64,000 bases of DNA from Tritrichomonas musculus (GCA_039105265.1 JAPFFF010000004.1:5809501-5873500), one strand, 5' to 3'; counted from the stretch's first letter, positions 43,858 to 55,062 are shown. Notes: generated from the letters alone by a model not told the origin. Numbers and translations are program-made.

Positions 43858-45060
43858 TCAAAGAATATTTATTCCTTCATCTTTTTTTTTATCACTATTT
43901 GGAATTAAAAAACTAATAAAAATTGATAAAAAACATACCGCCAAACTAAAAATAATCGAGCCAAACTGCCCAGCACTTTTGTTCAAGTTATTCCAAAGGA
44001 TCTGAAGAATTGGGAAAAAGAAAAAGTTCTCAATTACTGTAATCACAGAACTCTCAATACGGACTTCTTCTGGAAACAAGGTTCCACAAAGATACCAAGG
44101 AATCGGACCTTCTCCCAATCCATAGAACAAAAAATAAATAAAAATGCCAAGAGTTGAAATCCAGGCCATCGAATCAACCTTAAGAGTTATGGCATAAATT
44201 AAAAGTCCAATAACAAGTCCAAATGCAGAAAATGACCACAAAAAACGGACTCCAACATAATCTGAAATTAATGCTGATATGAAAGCCGATAAAACGCAGA
44301 CAAAAGTAAATAGGCATAATTGAAGATAATGGTCTAATGAAAGACCAACGCTGGATAAAATCCTAGAAAGTTGGCCCAGTAAAATACCAATTCCAGAAAG
44401 TTGTTGAAATATCATGATTACTATCAAAGCAAGTAATGGTCGTCTGTTGCATTTATCAAATATTTTTGAATTTGAAATACTCTTTGGTTTGATATATATT
44501 TCTGGAACAAGCCAAATCAGTCCGGCAAAAAGTAATGATTGTATTGCACATATAACAGCAGCTGGACGCCAATTGCAACAATAAAAAATAAGGTTGAGAA
44601 AGAATAATCCAACAAACATTGCAGATACAATTAGTCCACCACAAAAACATAAACTATCTTGATTTGCAAAATGGAATTGATATACGCAATGTGACATTTG
44701 AAAAAGAGCTAAGGTAATACCTTGCAATCCTCGTACAATTATAAAAACATAAACTCGATTTTCACTTACTGCTAAATAGATTAACCATATAATTGCATTG
44801 AAAATGAATCCAAGAGAAATGATTAATCTCATTTTGCAAACTTTGTAATACAAAAACGCAAAGCAAATTGCTGCTACCATTCCAACATAATATGTAATTT
44901 TTTCGGCAAAATAATCTTCGTAATAAGATAATTGTCGGCCTGTTTTCCATCCTTTTGGAATTTCATCTTTCATTATTGTGTATGAATCTGTGATTATATT
45001 AAATTGAAAAGGTAGAGAAAGAATAATTAATATTGATGCTGCGTTTTTATCAAATCCCAT
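43858..45060 (-). CDS. MFS transporter, sugar-porter-like
   Basis: 400 residues with about eleven or twelve hydrophobic segments. Sugar-porter landmarks are present in part: QQLSGIGILLGQ in the seventh helix (family QQ-x-S/T-G), GEGPIPWYLCGTLFPEEVR in the tenth (family G-x-GP-x-PW...E-x-x-P-x-x-R), and VPEI in place of PESPR. The length is at the short end (family 450-500) because the N-terminal loop and the C-tail are short. Substrate is probably a hexose or related solute. The gene has no close neighbours that hint at a pathway, and no clear initiator in the 60 bases upstream. Confidence 0.8.
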   Translation of the reverse strand: MGFDKNAASILIILSLPFQFNIITDSYTIMKDEIPKGWKTGRQLSYYEDYFAEKITYYVGMVAAICFAFLYYKVCKMRLIISLGFIFNAIIWLIYLAVSENRVYVFIIVRGLQGITLALFQMSHCVYQFHFANQDSLCFCGGLIVSAMFVGLFFLNLIFYCCNWRPAAVICAIQSLLFAGLIWLVPEIYIKPKSISNSKIFDKCNRRPLLALIVIMIFQQLSGIGILLGQLSRILSSVGLSLDHYLQLCLFTFVCVLSAFISALISDYVGVRFLWSFSAFGLVIGLLIYAITLKVDSMAWISTLGIFIYFLFYGLGEGPIPWYLCGTLFPEEVRIESSVITVIENFFFFPILQILWNNLNKSAGQFGSIIFSLAVCFLSIFISFLIPNSDKKKDEGINIL

Positions 45061-45386
45061 AAATTTTTTTATTCAACGAATTTTTTATGTCATTGTTAAA
45101 ATTATTCAAATTTTTTGAGAAATTTTTTCAATATAACTATATATTGGCATTAAATGCCCTTTTTCATCTAGAAAAAAAATGTTGTTATAAATAATAATAA
45201 TAAAAAAATTCAATGATTGAATATTAAAAGTATAAAACGTTAATATTCAATAATTGAAAGGAGAGAACCATGATTTTCTTTTATGAAAAAGTGGTAAGAG
45301 AAAAAATATTTCAAAAATAATGTATGAAATAATATACACTTATAAACAAAAAATGATAAAAAAGAAAATTTATTTATTTATTTATT

Positions 45387-45427
<41 letters not shown>

Positions 45428-45724
45428 ATTATTATATTTCCTCAGAAAATTTTGAATGATATCGAATAGTTAATTGAATATTTCTTTGTTAGAATCGATA
45501 TTAATTTCTTTTTTATCTTCACCGTCTTTACACTCATGGTAAATTTTTAGAGTGAGATCCATCTTATTTTTAAGAAATGAGCAAAGAATGTAAATTTCAA
45601 ATTAAAATCAGGGTTTTTGAATGGGCAGAAAAAGAACTGCATATTTTATAAAAAAAAAATATCTTTTTAAAATTTAAAAATAAAGGGGAAAATGAGAAAA
45701 ATGAAATGCTTAATAGGTTTCCAT
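45061..45724. other. Intergenic with T-run and a small coding-like scrap
   Basis: Contains ATTT repeats running into a T-run (about 45365-45424). On the minus strand about 45484-45600 reads MDLTLKIYHECKDGEDKKEI and ends at a stop, a scrap of an unknown gene. Nothing else supported. Confidence 0.4.
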
Positions 45725-46855
45725 TTCAAGAGACAAATGCAGTAGTCTTAAATATAGTTTCAATACTTTGTGTCATTTTCAAGTCCTTCTCATGGAGTTC
45801 AATAAATGATGGGATAAGCTTGTTTTCAATGGACTCAATTTTTCAATCTCTTATTTTCGGATAACATTTGTATCAAACATAATTTTCTTCCATTGAAGTT
45901 TTCAATTGATGAATTATAGAAAGAATAATCATTTATTGTTTGAAGCAGAGAATCATTTGGAATATCGACATTTCGAAGATCAATACACTCAGCAAATGCA
46001 TATTCACAAATCGGTTTGATTGACTTTAGAATCTTTTGAAATTTCAACTTCTAGATGTCGATCACAAAAATGAAAAGCTTTTTCTTCAATTATCGTTACT
46101 TCGGGTAGAATTTTTAATCTTCTCAAATGATGTTCCATAGAATGATTCTCTGCTAATCGTTTGAAGTTTTGAATCATCTTAAAATTTGAAAGTGGCTGCA
46201 TCCATAGAAGCAATATACACAAATGTTTTTTTTTTGTTTTGTTTTGTTTTTTTGACTTTTTGAATGCCTCTGACACAGAAAACAAGTTGATCATAATTTT
46301 CTTCATCTAAGGATGATTTTCTAATAATCATTTTATCATCATATGTTTTAAAATAAAGATTATCTGGTTTGACACTTATTTTTGTTAAAAATTTTGTATA
46401 ATGACTCCACTTTCCTTTGAGTTCGATTAGTTCAGATTGAATTGTAAAGCTCTCAATTTTTGATCCCAAAAAAAAACTTCTTTTTCGATCTTTCGAAGTT
46501 TTGAATCATTTGGAATTTCAATTTTTCGAAGTTTCTTATATAATGCAAAAGCTCTTTCTCCAATTTGAGTAACTTGAGAAGGAATTGTGATCTCTTCAAT
46601 ATATGATACAAAAAAATGATTCTTCTTCAATTGCCTAAAGTTTTGATTGAGGTGTAGATTGAATGGATTTAATATCCGAATCAAAAAATGTTCTCTTTAA
46701 AATACTGGTCACTTTATATTTATTTGAGTGATATTCGATGAACGATGGAAAAATTATTTCATCAATATGGCTATTTTAGCCACTAATCCCAGCTATTATT
46801 TCATTCTTATCTATTGAATATATGATGTCATTATATTCAACTTCTAGAGTTGATA
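45725..46855 (-). pseudogene. BspA-like leucine-rich repeat gene, decayed
   Basis: On the minus strand, coding-like pieces in several frames read as one BspA-like protein: a cap (YNDIIYSIDKNEIIAGISG, then IIFPSFIEYHSNKYKVTSI), repeats such as EITIPSQVTQIGERAFALY and VDIPNDSLLQTINDYSFYN, and an end near IESIENKLIPSFIEL. At least one stop and about three frameshifts separate them (46684, 46430, 46200 and 46010 are approximate changes of frame). Intact relatives are surface proteins with tens of such repeats. There is no start codon at the head, and the copy is short. It is a typical dead member of a very large family. Confidence 0.7.
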
Positions 46856-47034
46856 TTTAATTTAATTAATAAGTATAGGAAAATATGATTTGGAAAAAAT
46901 GGTGAAAAAATAGTTTTTTCATGTAAAATTATAACAAAATATGATATTATATAAAAAAATTGAATATGATAGCATCATATATTCAAAAAATAATTATCTG
47001 CTGAAAAGCGTTAAAAAATTCAAATATTATTTGG

Positions 47035-47039
47035 TCATA
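47035..47039 (+). promoter_or_regulatory. Initiator-like TCATA
   Basis: TCATA with +1 A at 47037, ten bases before the ATG of the PARG-domain gene. Matches TCA(C/T)(A/T); function inferred. Confidence 0.4.
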
Positions 47040-47046
47040 TGTTAAA

Positions 47047-49137
47047 ATGAATCAAATCAAAGTCAGTGTTTCTATTTCGGAAAATAATGTCAATGAAATC
47101 AATCAAAAAATTACTTTTTATAAAAACCAACGTAAACATGACATTGGTTATCTTTATACCATTTTGAATATTCATCAAGAAGCTAAAATTGATTTTGAAA
47201 AAATAGCCACAAGTGGGAAATGTATTATTAAAGGTAACAATTACTTTGATCTTTATAAAATATCAAAATTTTTTGGTATTCAACCTATTACCAATAAAAT
47301 ACTTAGTTTATACGACGAATATAGATTAACATTTGACCAAATTGCGGACCAAATATGTTTTTTGCATAAAAGACTTATAAGTAATATAGAAACGAAATAT
47401 TTTGATGATTTTCTTGAATCATCAAATACAATATTACGTTTCAGTGAGAATATTAACAAATTAATCAAAAATGATTATTTTCAAGATCTTCCGATACCAA
47501 TTATAACCAAAATATTGGTCAAAAGTGACCGATTAAATATTTCACCTGATCCACTATATATCTTCATCACAAAATCAATTAGTGAAAGATTTCCTCTGCT
47601 TTATTTTGTTTGTTTTAGCAAACTGACTAAAAATATACGAACACTTGACTTCAAGCAAATTGTAATTTCATTTTTCAAAAACTTCGACGAAATAATAAAT
47701 TTGTTACTTCCTGACAAAAAAGAGCTCATTAACTTTTTGAGAGAAAATAATCAAATTCCTATTACATCGTTTTATCATTCAAAATTAAATGATAAATATT
47801 CAGATGATCAATCGGAATTGACTTTTAATTTTGAAAACCAAAAAGAAGAAGAAGAAAGTGGTCGATATAATGATTCAACTATTCAAAAAAGTGGAAGAAA
47901 TGCAACAATTGGCATGGAGCAGCCAAATTCTAGTAAATTCCTGTTGCAAACAATTCAGCAACCTTACCAAAAATCAACAAATTCAGAAGATAATCGGCCA
48001 ATTCAATTTTCTAAGACAACAACAACAACAAGTAGATTGTCAAATCTGAGTTCAAAGAAAAATCAGGCAGTAATAACAAAGCCCGTGATTCCTTCTAATC
48101 AGTTTAATGCTAGCCATGGAAACAGGCGATCTCCGCCGCTAGGAAACCCAACACAAAACCCGAGATTTACGAAGAAACAAACAAGTGAAAATGAATTAAA
48201 AAAAGAAGATCTTCAGGATTATTTTATCGACAATGACAGCAGTGATGAGCAGCAATACAAACCGCCTGGTAATCGTAATCACAGGCCTCTTTCTGAAGAC
48301 GATAAAAGAAGAGCGAAAATTTGGAAAGATACCGAAAAAATTCTCAATGATGGTCAATATGAAATAAATGGTAAAACAATCAAAATTAAAAGCCTAATTG
48401 ACAAGAGTATTAGAGATACAAAAACAATCAGACCAACTGATAAACTTTCATTTAACAAAAATTCAGTCAATAAAAACATTCCAAAAGAAGCATTGTATCA
48501 AAAAGTTGATGTCCTCAATAGAACAACTTTTGAAGCAGCTCGAAAATTCATAGAAAATGATCCGAATAAGAAAATTTGTGTGCTCAACTTTGCATCAGCA
48601 GTCAAACCTGGCGGAGGAGTTCTTAATGGACGATCAGCGCAAGAAGAGACGTTGTCACGTATGTCATCTCTCTATTGGTCTCTTCTTAAGGACCCTGAAA
48701 TGTATGGTTACAACAGCAATCATTACAATCCTTACTACTCGGATTACATGATATTTTCACCAGATGTTGTTGTTTTCAGAGATGACGACTACAAGTTAAT
48801 TGATCATTACGAAGTGTCTGTCATTTCTTCTCCCGCTGTTAATTGTAAAGAATTGAAGGACCTTGGCACTTACAATAAGGATAAAGTGAATGATGTAATG
48901 ACAAATAGATGCAGACGTATTTTGGAAGTCTGTTTATTTTTCGGAATCAAAAATATTGTTCTGGGCGCTTTTGGATGCGGTGTTTTTGAAAATAGGCCTG
49001 AAGACGTCAGTGAGATATTTAGAAAATTGATTGTTGATGATGAATACGGAGCCTACTTTGATCGAATAATATTTGCAATTAAGTCTAAAAGAAATGGATA
49101 TACTTTAAGTACATTCAAAGAAGCTTTTAGAAAATGA
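47047..49137 (+). CDS. BTB-like domain fused to a microbial-type PARG macrodomain
   Basis: 696 residues. The C-terminal part (about 430-696) is a macrodomain-like poly(ADP-ribose) glycohydrolase of the bacterial/fungal type (TIGR02452/DUF2263): KPGGGVLNGRSAQEE at 520-534 carries the PARG signature GGG-x(7)-QEE, with Glu533/534 as the catalytic pair, then VLGAFGCGVFENRPEDV closes the substrate pocket. It should cleave ADP-ribose from modified proteins. Residues 1-220 resemble the BTB-like N-terminus seen in large trichomonad families (compare 60963-61724), followed by a Ser/Asn/Gln-rich linker to about 420. So a catalytic domain possibly gained from bacteria is joined to a lineage-specific protein-interaction module. 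Confidence 0.82.
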   Translation: MNQIKVSVSISENNVNEINQKITFYKNQRKHDIGYLYTILNIHQEAKIDFEKIATSGKCIIKGNNYFDLYKISKFFGIQPITNKILSLYDEYRLTFDQIADQICFLHKRLISNIETKYFDDFLESSNTILRFSENINKLIKNDYFQDLPIPIITKILVKSDRLNISPDPLYIFITKSISERFPLLYFVCFSKLTKNIRTLDFKQIVISFFKNFDEIINLLLPDKKELINFLRENNQIPITSFYHSKLNDKYSDDQSELTFNFENQKEEEESGRYNDSTIQKSGRNATIGMEQPNSSKFLLQTIQQPYQKSTNSEDNRPIQFSKTTTTTSRLSNLSSKKNQAVITKPVIPSNQFNASHGNRRSPPLGNPTQNPRFTKKQTSENELKKEDLQDYFIDNDSSDEQQYKPPGNRNHRPLSEDDKRRAKIWKDTEKILNDGQYEINGKTIKIKSLIDKSIRDTKTIRPTDKLSFNKNSVNKNIPKEALYQKVDVLNRTTFEAARKFIENDPNKKICVLNFASAVKPGGGVLNGRSAQEETLSRMSSLYWSLLKDPEMYGYNSNHYNPYYSDYMIFSPDVVVFRDDDYKLIDHYEVSVISSPAVNCKELKDLGTYNKDKVNDVMTNRCRRILEVCLFFGIKNIVLGAFGCGVFENRPEDVSEIFRKLIVDDEYGAYFDRIIFAIKSKRNGYTLSTFKEAFRK

Positions 49138-49313
49138 TATAAAAAAGAAAAGATTTTTTTTCATATTATTAGAGAACCGCGAGAAAGTTATTACTTATCA
49201 ATATAAATTATTTATATTAAAAATTGTTATAACAAAAAGGAAATCTCTTTCTCCGATATTAACGTTTTTTTTTTTTTTTTTTTTTTGTTTTTGTTTTGTT
49301 TTGTTTTAAATAA
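49138..49313. other. Spacer with T-run
   Basis: Short 3' spacer of the PARG-domain gene, with a T-run at about 49267-49286 followed by TTTTG repeats. Confidence 0.5.
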
Positions 49314-49439
49314 ATATACAAAAGACCGCTGTCAGCGGCGAAGGTTGCGTACGCCACATTTGACTCGTATGCGGCGATGCTGTTCTGGAAGCACTTTGAG
49401 GATAAGAAAACGAAAAGTAAGAAGAAGAAGAGCCATTAA
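49314..49439 (+). pseudogene. C-terminal fragment of an unknown gene, G+C-rich
   Basis: After an in-frame stop a frame reads RPLSAAKVAYATFDSYAAML, then FWKHFEDKKTKS, and ends KKKKSH-stop. The Lys-rich tail after a hydrophobic stretch looks like the cytosolic end of an ER membrane protein. Base composition is close to 50 percent G+C over the first 80 bp, unlike the surroundings. Origin unknown; no start codon or upstream part is present. Confidence 0.4.
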
Positions 49440-49770
49440 GTGAGACGGAGTGTCAAATTTAATAACTCATCATAATGCTCAATTAAAATGGTATGTTTTT
49501 TTGATACATTATTTAATGTTTCTTAAATATATATAAATAGAAGAAGAATAAATAAATATTTATATTGGATATATTATTCAATTTTGATAATAAAATGCGT
49601 GCATTCGATTAGAGTGGCTCCGACTTCATTTTGGCCGATGTTTTTTTGAGATTCAAACTGAATTATCTCAACAATACTATCACTATAATATTAAAACATT
49701 AATTTAATGAATTTTAATCTTTTATTATTCGAAATAACGGCATTTCAAAATATTTTTTACGTTATTTCAT
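49440..49770. other. Intergenic, nothing recognised
   Basis: AT-rich spacer between two gene fragments facing each other. No RNA gene, repeat or frame that I can support. Confidence 0.5.
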
Positions 49771-51610
49771 TCAGTCAGCTTGACTGCTGTATGACCGTCT
49801 GGCTGCTTCGCCACTGATGGATTCGTGAACATTCATCATCTCCATTCTTTTTCCCTGAGCTTTCTGGCAAGCTTGACCATCTGCTCCTTTGTTGCGTTGA
49901 AAACGGCGTCTCTCCTCCTCTGCACAACCTCCTCCAGCTGAACTCCAGCCGGCCCTTCTCCGACGGTTTTTTGGGGGCGTCGAAGCTTGAGAAGACCTTC
50001 ATGACGGCTCTGTCGACCATTTCGTCCGTTATCTTGTCCTCCATGCTGCAAATATCGAGAACTTTTTGAAAGGCCCCGAGGCACTTTTTCGGGTCCCTGT
50101 AGCTGATGATCTCGAACGTTCCGAGCTCGACGCGCACCATTGTGCGGAGGTACTCGTTTTCCATGATGCTTGCGAGGACGAGGAGGAGTGGATTCTCGGC
50201 ATCTTTGTAAGGGGCGGTTGTGGTGATTATAGAGGTGAAATTGGTGCTCGACTCGGTTTTGATGTAAACGTTCCTATAGCCCTCAAAAAGTGACTTGCTC
50301 ACTGGCGTTGTGGTGGCTGTTTGAATGTTTATGTGGTCGTTCAACTTTTTGACTACTTCTTTGGTCATGTTGATCGAGGGCGAGTCTGCGCTCGTCGTGT
50401 GGACGAAAGCGCGAGCCTTTGACCTCAGAAAAACTTCCTTGTAGACGGTTTCGAGATTCTGGCAAACATCGTTCCAATCATCTTTTTCTATGAGTTCATT
50501 CAAAAAGTGGAGTAGATAAGAGCCTTTGAGGACATTTCCATTTTCGCACGGGTTGGTGAGGCCTGATGCGATAACTTCAGAAAGCAGATGGTCGCCTCGG
50601 AACTGGAAGTACTCGTTGATTTCGTTAAGGCGGCTTGAGGAGAGATTTGACGGTTTTTTGATTCAATAAGTGCGCTGAAGAAGAATCATATTCAATTTTT
50701 GAATCATAGATTCAATGTTTCTATCGATACAATAAGCAGAAACGGTTATTTCAGCGCATCCTTTGCTAAGATCGTCAAGGTCCGCCTTTTGATCGATGTT
50801 GAAACGAACTTCGCTACAGTGCTTCTTAATGAAAACTTCCATTTTGTCGTCATCCATTTCGCCGGCTCCGACCTTGCCGATCACAGATGTCAACAACGGC
50901 ATATACATGACAAGCGGATGAGCAAAATCAACTTTGATGACTAAATCGACATATGCCATGCCATTAATTGGCATCGCTAGAACTGAGACGTTGTCTTCTG
51001 TCTTTGTAATATGGTCGTACTGGCCGACAACTTGAATATCAGCTTTTTTAATTGAAGGAAGGCGCTCTATTGGCTGCGGTTTAGACTGCATTTCTTTCAA
51101 TAGATCGTAGTTCTTTATAATATGGCCGGTTTGAGCTTGATTGAGATGATCTTTTTTTTCAGTTAAATCTTCTTTAATTTTATCGTTAATTCTATCAATG
51201 AAGCCTTCATCATGTTTAGTAACGATTGTCAATTTGTGTTTGTTATTGAGAAAAGCAGTCTTGATTAATTCTTGGTAATATATTGGATTTTCTTTCAAAT
51301 GGTTTCGAATGTTGTCAATATAAAAATTGCAGTCAAGGTTGATATGTGGATCAATTCCGTAGCACAAGCTTGTAACAACCTGAAAAAAGTATCTATATCC
51401 ATAATTATCCGAGACTTCATGTGCATCTAGCTCATTTTAATGAATTAATGCTTCATATCTTTCTTGTTGGAAGCCTTCTTTGTAGCATTTTTCGAGTGTT
51501 TCTGTATGATTGATATAACTTTTTCAATATCAGCTTCAGCGACTCCTTCAAAGCTAAATGTGACAAAAGTATTGTATGTACTATCATGAATGCCTTCAAA
51601 GAAATCCTAT
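49771..51610 (-). pseudogene. M16C metalloprotease (presequence-protease-like), 5'-truncated and broken
   Basis: Two long frames, 50663-51367 and about 49800-50662, are in register and separated by a single in-frame TGA at 50663-50665; the second continues as NEINEYFQFRGDHLLSEVIA into NELIEKDDWNDV. Near the 3' end the reading moves to other frames (about 50000 and 49840) and stops at 49771. Upstream to about 51610 further pieces in another frame read STYNTFVTFSFEG. Motifs such as ASIMENEYLRTMVRVELGTF and ISYRDPKKCLGAF match the non-catalytic C-terminal half of presequence proteases (PreP/Cym1), which degrade peptides in mitochondria and, in trichomonads, possibly hydrogenosomes. The N-terminal HxxEH catalytic half is absent. 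The 3' half is markedly richer in G+C. Confidence 0.75.
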
Positions 51611-51627
51611 ATTTTTAAAATAGTATT

Positions 51628-51740
51628 CAGAAATTTAGAATATTTGAGCCTTAAGGCTAGAAAAACGAGTTATTTTGAGTTGTACTTCAGAATATTTGAG
51701 CATTTGAGATTAGAAAAACGAGTTGTTTTGTATATTTAAT
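51628..51740. repeat. Two direct copies of a ~60-bp unit
   Basis: GAATATTTGAGC followed by AGAAAAACGAGTT(A/G)TTTTG occurs twice about 60 bp apart. The copies differ by several changes. Confidence 0.6.
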
Positions 51741-52736
51741 ATATATATCAAATATTAGGATATTTTCATTTTTATATTCCTAATATATTAAATATAAACA
51801 AACAAATATTCTTCACAATAATGCTAATATAATATATAAGTATGATAATATAGGAAATATAAAGAAACAAAATATTTTATTAATAATCATTTACTTATCT
51901 CTTTAAGAATGCATTTATTTGCAATATAGCTAAATTAACTTTTGTTTAATATTACATACAGAAAGAGAATACATAAATAAATATTCATTTTATCACAAAC
52001 CCCATGAATGTTAGAGTTTTAATTTAATTTTGAAATGTTTCATTTGAGATATCATATATGAATTAATTGTTTCTTTGGAATAACTGAAATAATTACTAAT
52101 TTATAAAATTTTGTAATCTCTATAATTTAAATAATCGCTGTATCAGTAAAAGTAATGGAGTGATCATCAAAGAGAAAGAAAGAAAGAATACATGCAGCTT
52201 TAATATATCCGCAAAGAATTTGTTGAATAAATTGGATTGGTTTAACCTATATTGCAAATTGAATTCTTAACCAATTGGTTTATTATTGTATAAATTATTC
52301 AATTATTAATAAACTTTTCAATTTATCTTTTATTAAAGTTTTAATAATTTGCTCTAAAAAAAGCACAAGATTAGGCGAATTTACATGTATTTGATAGCCA
52401 AGAAGTAGGTAACGAACGACTTTCATTGAAAAAGTTAATAATATTAATTCGAAAATAGGATTTTAATTGTTGGTAATAGGAAGAAGTTTTTTGTTTCTGT
52501 TTCATGTTTAATTTTGAATGGGTATTTTATGAAACGCTAAATTTGGAGATGAATAAAAAGAAAAATCTTTTTTTTTTGCTGTTCAAACAAAGAGATATAA
52601 AAAATTATCAGAAATAATTTTATAATCTTTGAAAAATATTCAATGCTTTATGAATATTAATTCAAAATGTCAAACTTTTTGAACTGCAAAACGAATAAAA
52701 TAAAACGGAGAAATTGAGGACTATCAAATACAATAC

Positions 52737-52945
52737 ATAAACCTTGTTTTTTTATTTTCACCTCCTATTCAAAATAAACTGTATTTTCTTCATTAATAAA
52801 TAGGTTTTAAAAAGAATTTATGCATAATTTAAATAATTTATATAATGTATCATGTTATTTATAATTTTAAAATAAAAATTAATGGGTGATTATCAATATA
52901 ATGCAATTTTAATTTAAATGGAAGGTCCAAATAAAAAAACAAGGT
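52737..52945. repeat. Small inverted-repeat element (MITE-like), about 210 bp
   Basis: AAACCTTGTTTTTTTATTTT near 52737 is matched in inverse by AAATAAAAAAACAAGGTTT near 52929. Pairing extends a few more bases inward (CACCTCC against GGAAGGTCC). I could not find a target duplication. Confidence 0.45.
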
Positions 52946-53523
52946 TTAGAAAATTGTATGTATAGATAGCATATCATATGTTATATGTTATATAGAAAAT
53001 ATAATAAAAAAAATTGATAGTAATAAAAGAGAAAAAAAAATACTTCTAAATTATATTTACTACAAGAATCTAAAAAGAAAAATAGTCTGATAAATTCAAT
53101 TCACATAAAAGTTATTTTTTAGTTTATATATATTAGCTGTTGAATAGTTTATAATTATTCTTTTTCTTTTTTACATTTAAATAATATATTTATTGAATAA
53201 AATAATAATTTATACTATATAAATTATGCAAAATAAAGGAATATTAACAATTTAATTGAAAATAACTGAAAAAAGTTTTTCTATTATTATTGAAAAAAGT
53301 ATTTTGAATTGAATACAATTTTTGAATAAAATTGAAAAATACTATTTTCATTTTTCTTGCGATTTTATTTAATTAATATAATATAATAGTAATCAAAATA
53401 TTTTATTTTATTGCATTATAACAACAAGTTATTATTATGATCGTTTAATTCAATTAATAGTAAAGTTATTATCGAAAATTCTTTTTTGAGCAAAATGTCA
53501 AATTATTATTGACTATTTTTCTA

Positions 53524-55062
53524 ATGGCCGTTAGACTTCATATCAAGATATGCGAAGCTAAAGATGTTCTCAAGATGGATGTTGGTGGTAAATCTGATCC
53601 ATATATCACATTACGACTCAAAAGCCAAGATAAAAAAGAAAGGCAAAAGACCCAAATTATCAGCAACACCAGAAATCCAATTTGGAATCAAGAATTCGAT
53701 ATTACTGCTCAAGATCCAAATGATACATTACTTATCGACATGTATGATGAAGATCTCAAAAATGATGATAAAATGATGGATCAACTCCAATATCCAGTCA
53801 GTACATGGCAAATAGGAGCACCCGCTGACAGGAAGGAGCTCGATATAAAGTTAAAAAAAAAGAAAGCTGGTAAATTAATCTTTGAAGTTCAGGCTTTCCC
53901 AGCTGAAACCTATCATGAACAAGCAAGAGACATTCAAGTTGAACAGTCATACAATCCACAACGCGGCCACCTTAAGATTCATGTATATGATGGAAAGAAT
54001 TTAAAGAAGATGGATACTGTTGGAAAGTCAGATCCCTACATGAGTTTTGAGCTGAAAGATAGGAAGAAATCCAAAATCAAAACCCAAATCATTTCGAACA
54101 CTTTAGATCCAATTTGGAATCAAGACTTAATCCTTGATGTCCCAGATGTCAAGAAAGATGTTCTTGTTGTTAACTTGTGGGATGAGGATATCAAGAATGA
54201 CGATAGAATGATGAATGAACAAGAAATTCCATTATCAAGTGTTCCAATTGGTCAAAAACAAGAATTTAATGAAGGAATTAAACTTAAGAAGAAAGATGCT
54301 GGTACTCTTCACTACGAATACACATTATGTGATGGACCAGCCCCAACAGGACAAGATTTTAAGCCATGTAAACTCCGAGTTACAGTTCTTAAAGCCGAAA
54401 AGCTAAGGAAAATGGACTTAAACGCCTCAGATCCTTACGTAACACTTCAATTAAACAAAGAGAAAGACAGCTTACAAAAGACCAAGGCTATCCAAAATGA
54501 TCTTAATCCAGTCTGGAATGAGAAATTTGAGTTTTCATGCAAAGATTGGAACACCGACAAGCTCTACGTCAACATGTGGGATGAAGATATCAAAAACGAT
54601 GATAAGATGATGAATGAACTCGAATATCCACTCTCACAATGGCCAATTGGAACTGATATGCAAGTAACCGAAAACCTTAAGTTAAAGAAGAAAGACGCAG
54701 GAATATTATACCTTGGAATTGAAGTATTAGATGTTGATGGTCAACCAGCTGTAAAGACAAGGGATATTGTCCTTGAAGAACCAAACGGAAGCTACTGCGA
54801 ATTCTCACTTGGAAATTTCCCGTCAAACTACTCCACCAATTTCTCAGGCTTTACCGTTTATTCCGAATCTTTATCCCCATTACATTCATTTGAAGAGAAG
54901 CAACACCACCACCACCGTGTGCAGACAAAGGAAGTCGAAGAAGTTAAGCCAGAAAAGCCAAAGGAGAAGAAGTCAAAGGAGAAGAAGCCAAAGGAGGAAA
55001 AGCCAAAGGAAGAAAAGCCAAAGGAGGAAAAGAAAGAAAAGAAATCAAAGAAACCTAAGTAA
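53524..55062 (+). CDS. Triple C2-domain protein with Lys/Pro/Glu tail
   Basis: I start at the ATG at 53524 (512 residues, MAVRLHIKICEAKDV); an in-frame TTG 15 bases upstream is less likely. Three C2 domains follow each other: about 1-125, 147-270 and 279-405. Each keeps the acidic calcium-binding loops: KMDVGGKSDPYI with YDEDLKNDD, KMDTVGKSDPYM with WDEDIKNDD, and KMDLNASDPYV with WDEDIKNDD. They should bind membranes in a calcium-dependent way. The last 100 residues hold an aromatic/Ser stretch, a HHHH run near 460 and a repeated KPKEEKPKEE tail that may bind acidic surfaces. No membrane span, so not a ferlin or synaptotagmin. Triple-C2 proteins of this plan are known in trichomonads. Confidence 0.88.
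   Translation: MAVRLHIKICEAKDVLKMDVGGKSDPYITLRLKSQDKKERQKTQIISNTRNPIWNQEFDITAQDPNDTLLIDMYDEDLKNDDKMMDQLQYPVSTWQIGAPADRKELDIKLKKKKAGKLIFEVQAFPAETYHEQARDIQVEQSYNPQRGHLKIHVYDGKNLKKMDTVGKSDPYMSFELKDRKKSKIKTQIISNTLDPIWNQDLILDVPDVKKDVLVVNLWDEDIKNDDRMMNEQEIPLSSVPIGQKQEFNEGIKLKKKDAGTLHYEYTLCDGPAPTGQDFKPCKLRVTVLKAEKLRKMDLNASDPYVTLQLNKEKDSLQKTKAIQNDLNPVWNEKFEFSCKDWNTDKLYVNMWDEDIKNDDKMMNELEYPLSQWPIGTDMQVTENLKLKKKDAGILYLGIEVLDVDGQPAVKTRDIVLEEPNGSYCEFSLGNFPSNYSTNFSGFTVYSESLSPLHSFEEKQHHHHRVQTKEVEEVKPEKPKEKKSKEKKPKEEKPKEEKPKEEKKEKKSKKPK

Larger units (their letters stand above)
51611..53523. other. Large intergenic region
   Basis: About 1.9 kb, very AT-rich. Holds two imperfect direct copies of a roughly 60-bp unit (about 51628-51740), an inverted pair ATTGGTTTAA/TTAACCAATT near 52240-52280, and a small inverted-repeat element at about 52737-52945. 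No gene seen. The 3' part should contain the promoter of the C2-domain gene. Confidence 0.5.

Noticed and set aside
47280-47468. Overlapping minus-strand gene in the PARG gene
   Set aside because: It is the antisense shadow of a conserved coding region, as are the other short frames over the large genes.
50663-50665. Recoded TGA (selenocysteine or alternative code)
   Set aside because: The reading frame across the TGA is kept, but the gene also has frameshifts and lacks its catalytic half, and other genes here use normal stops. Decay is simpler.
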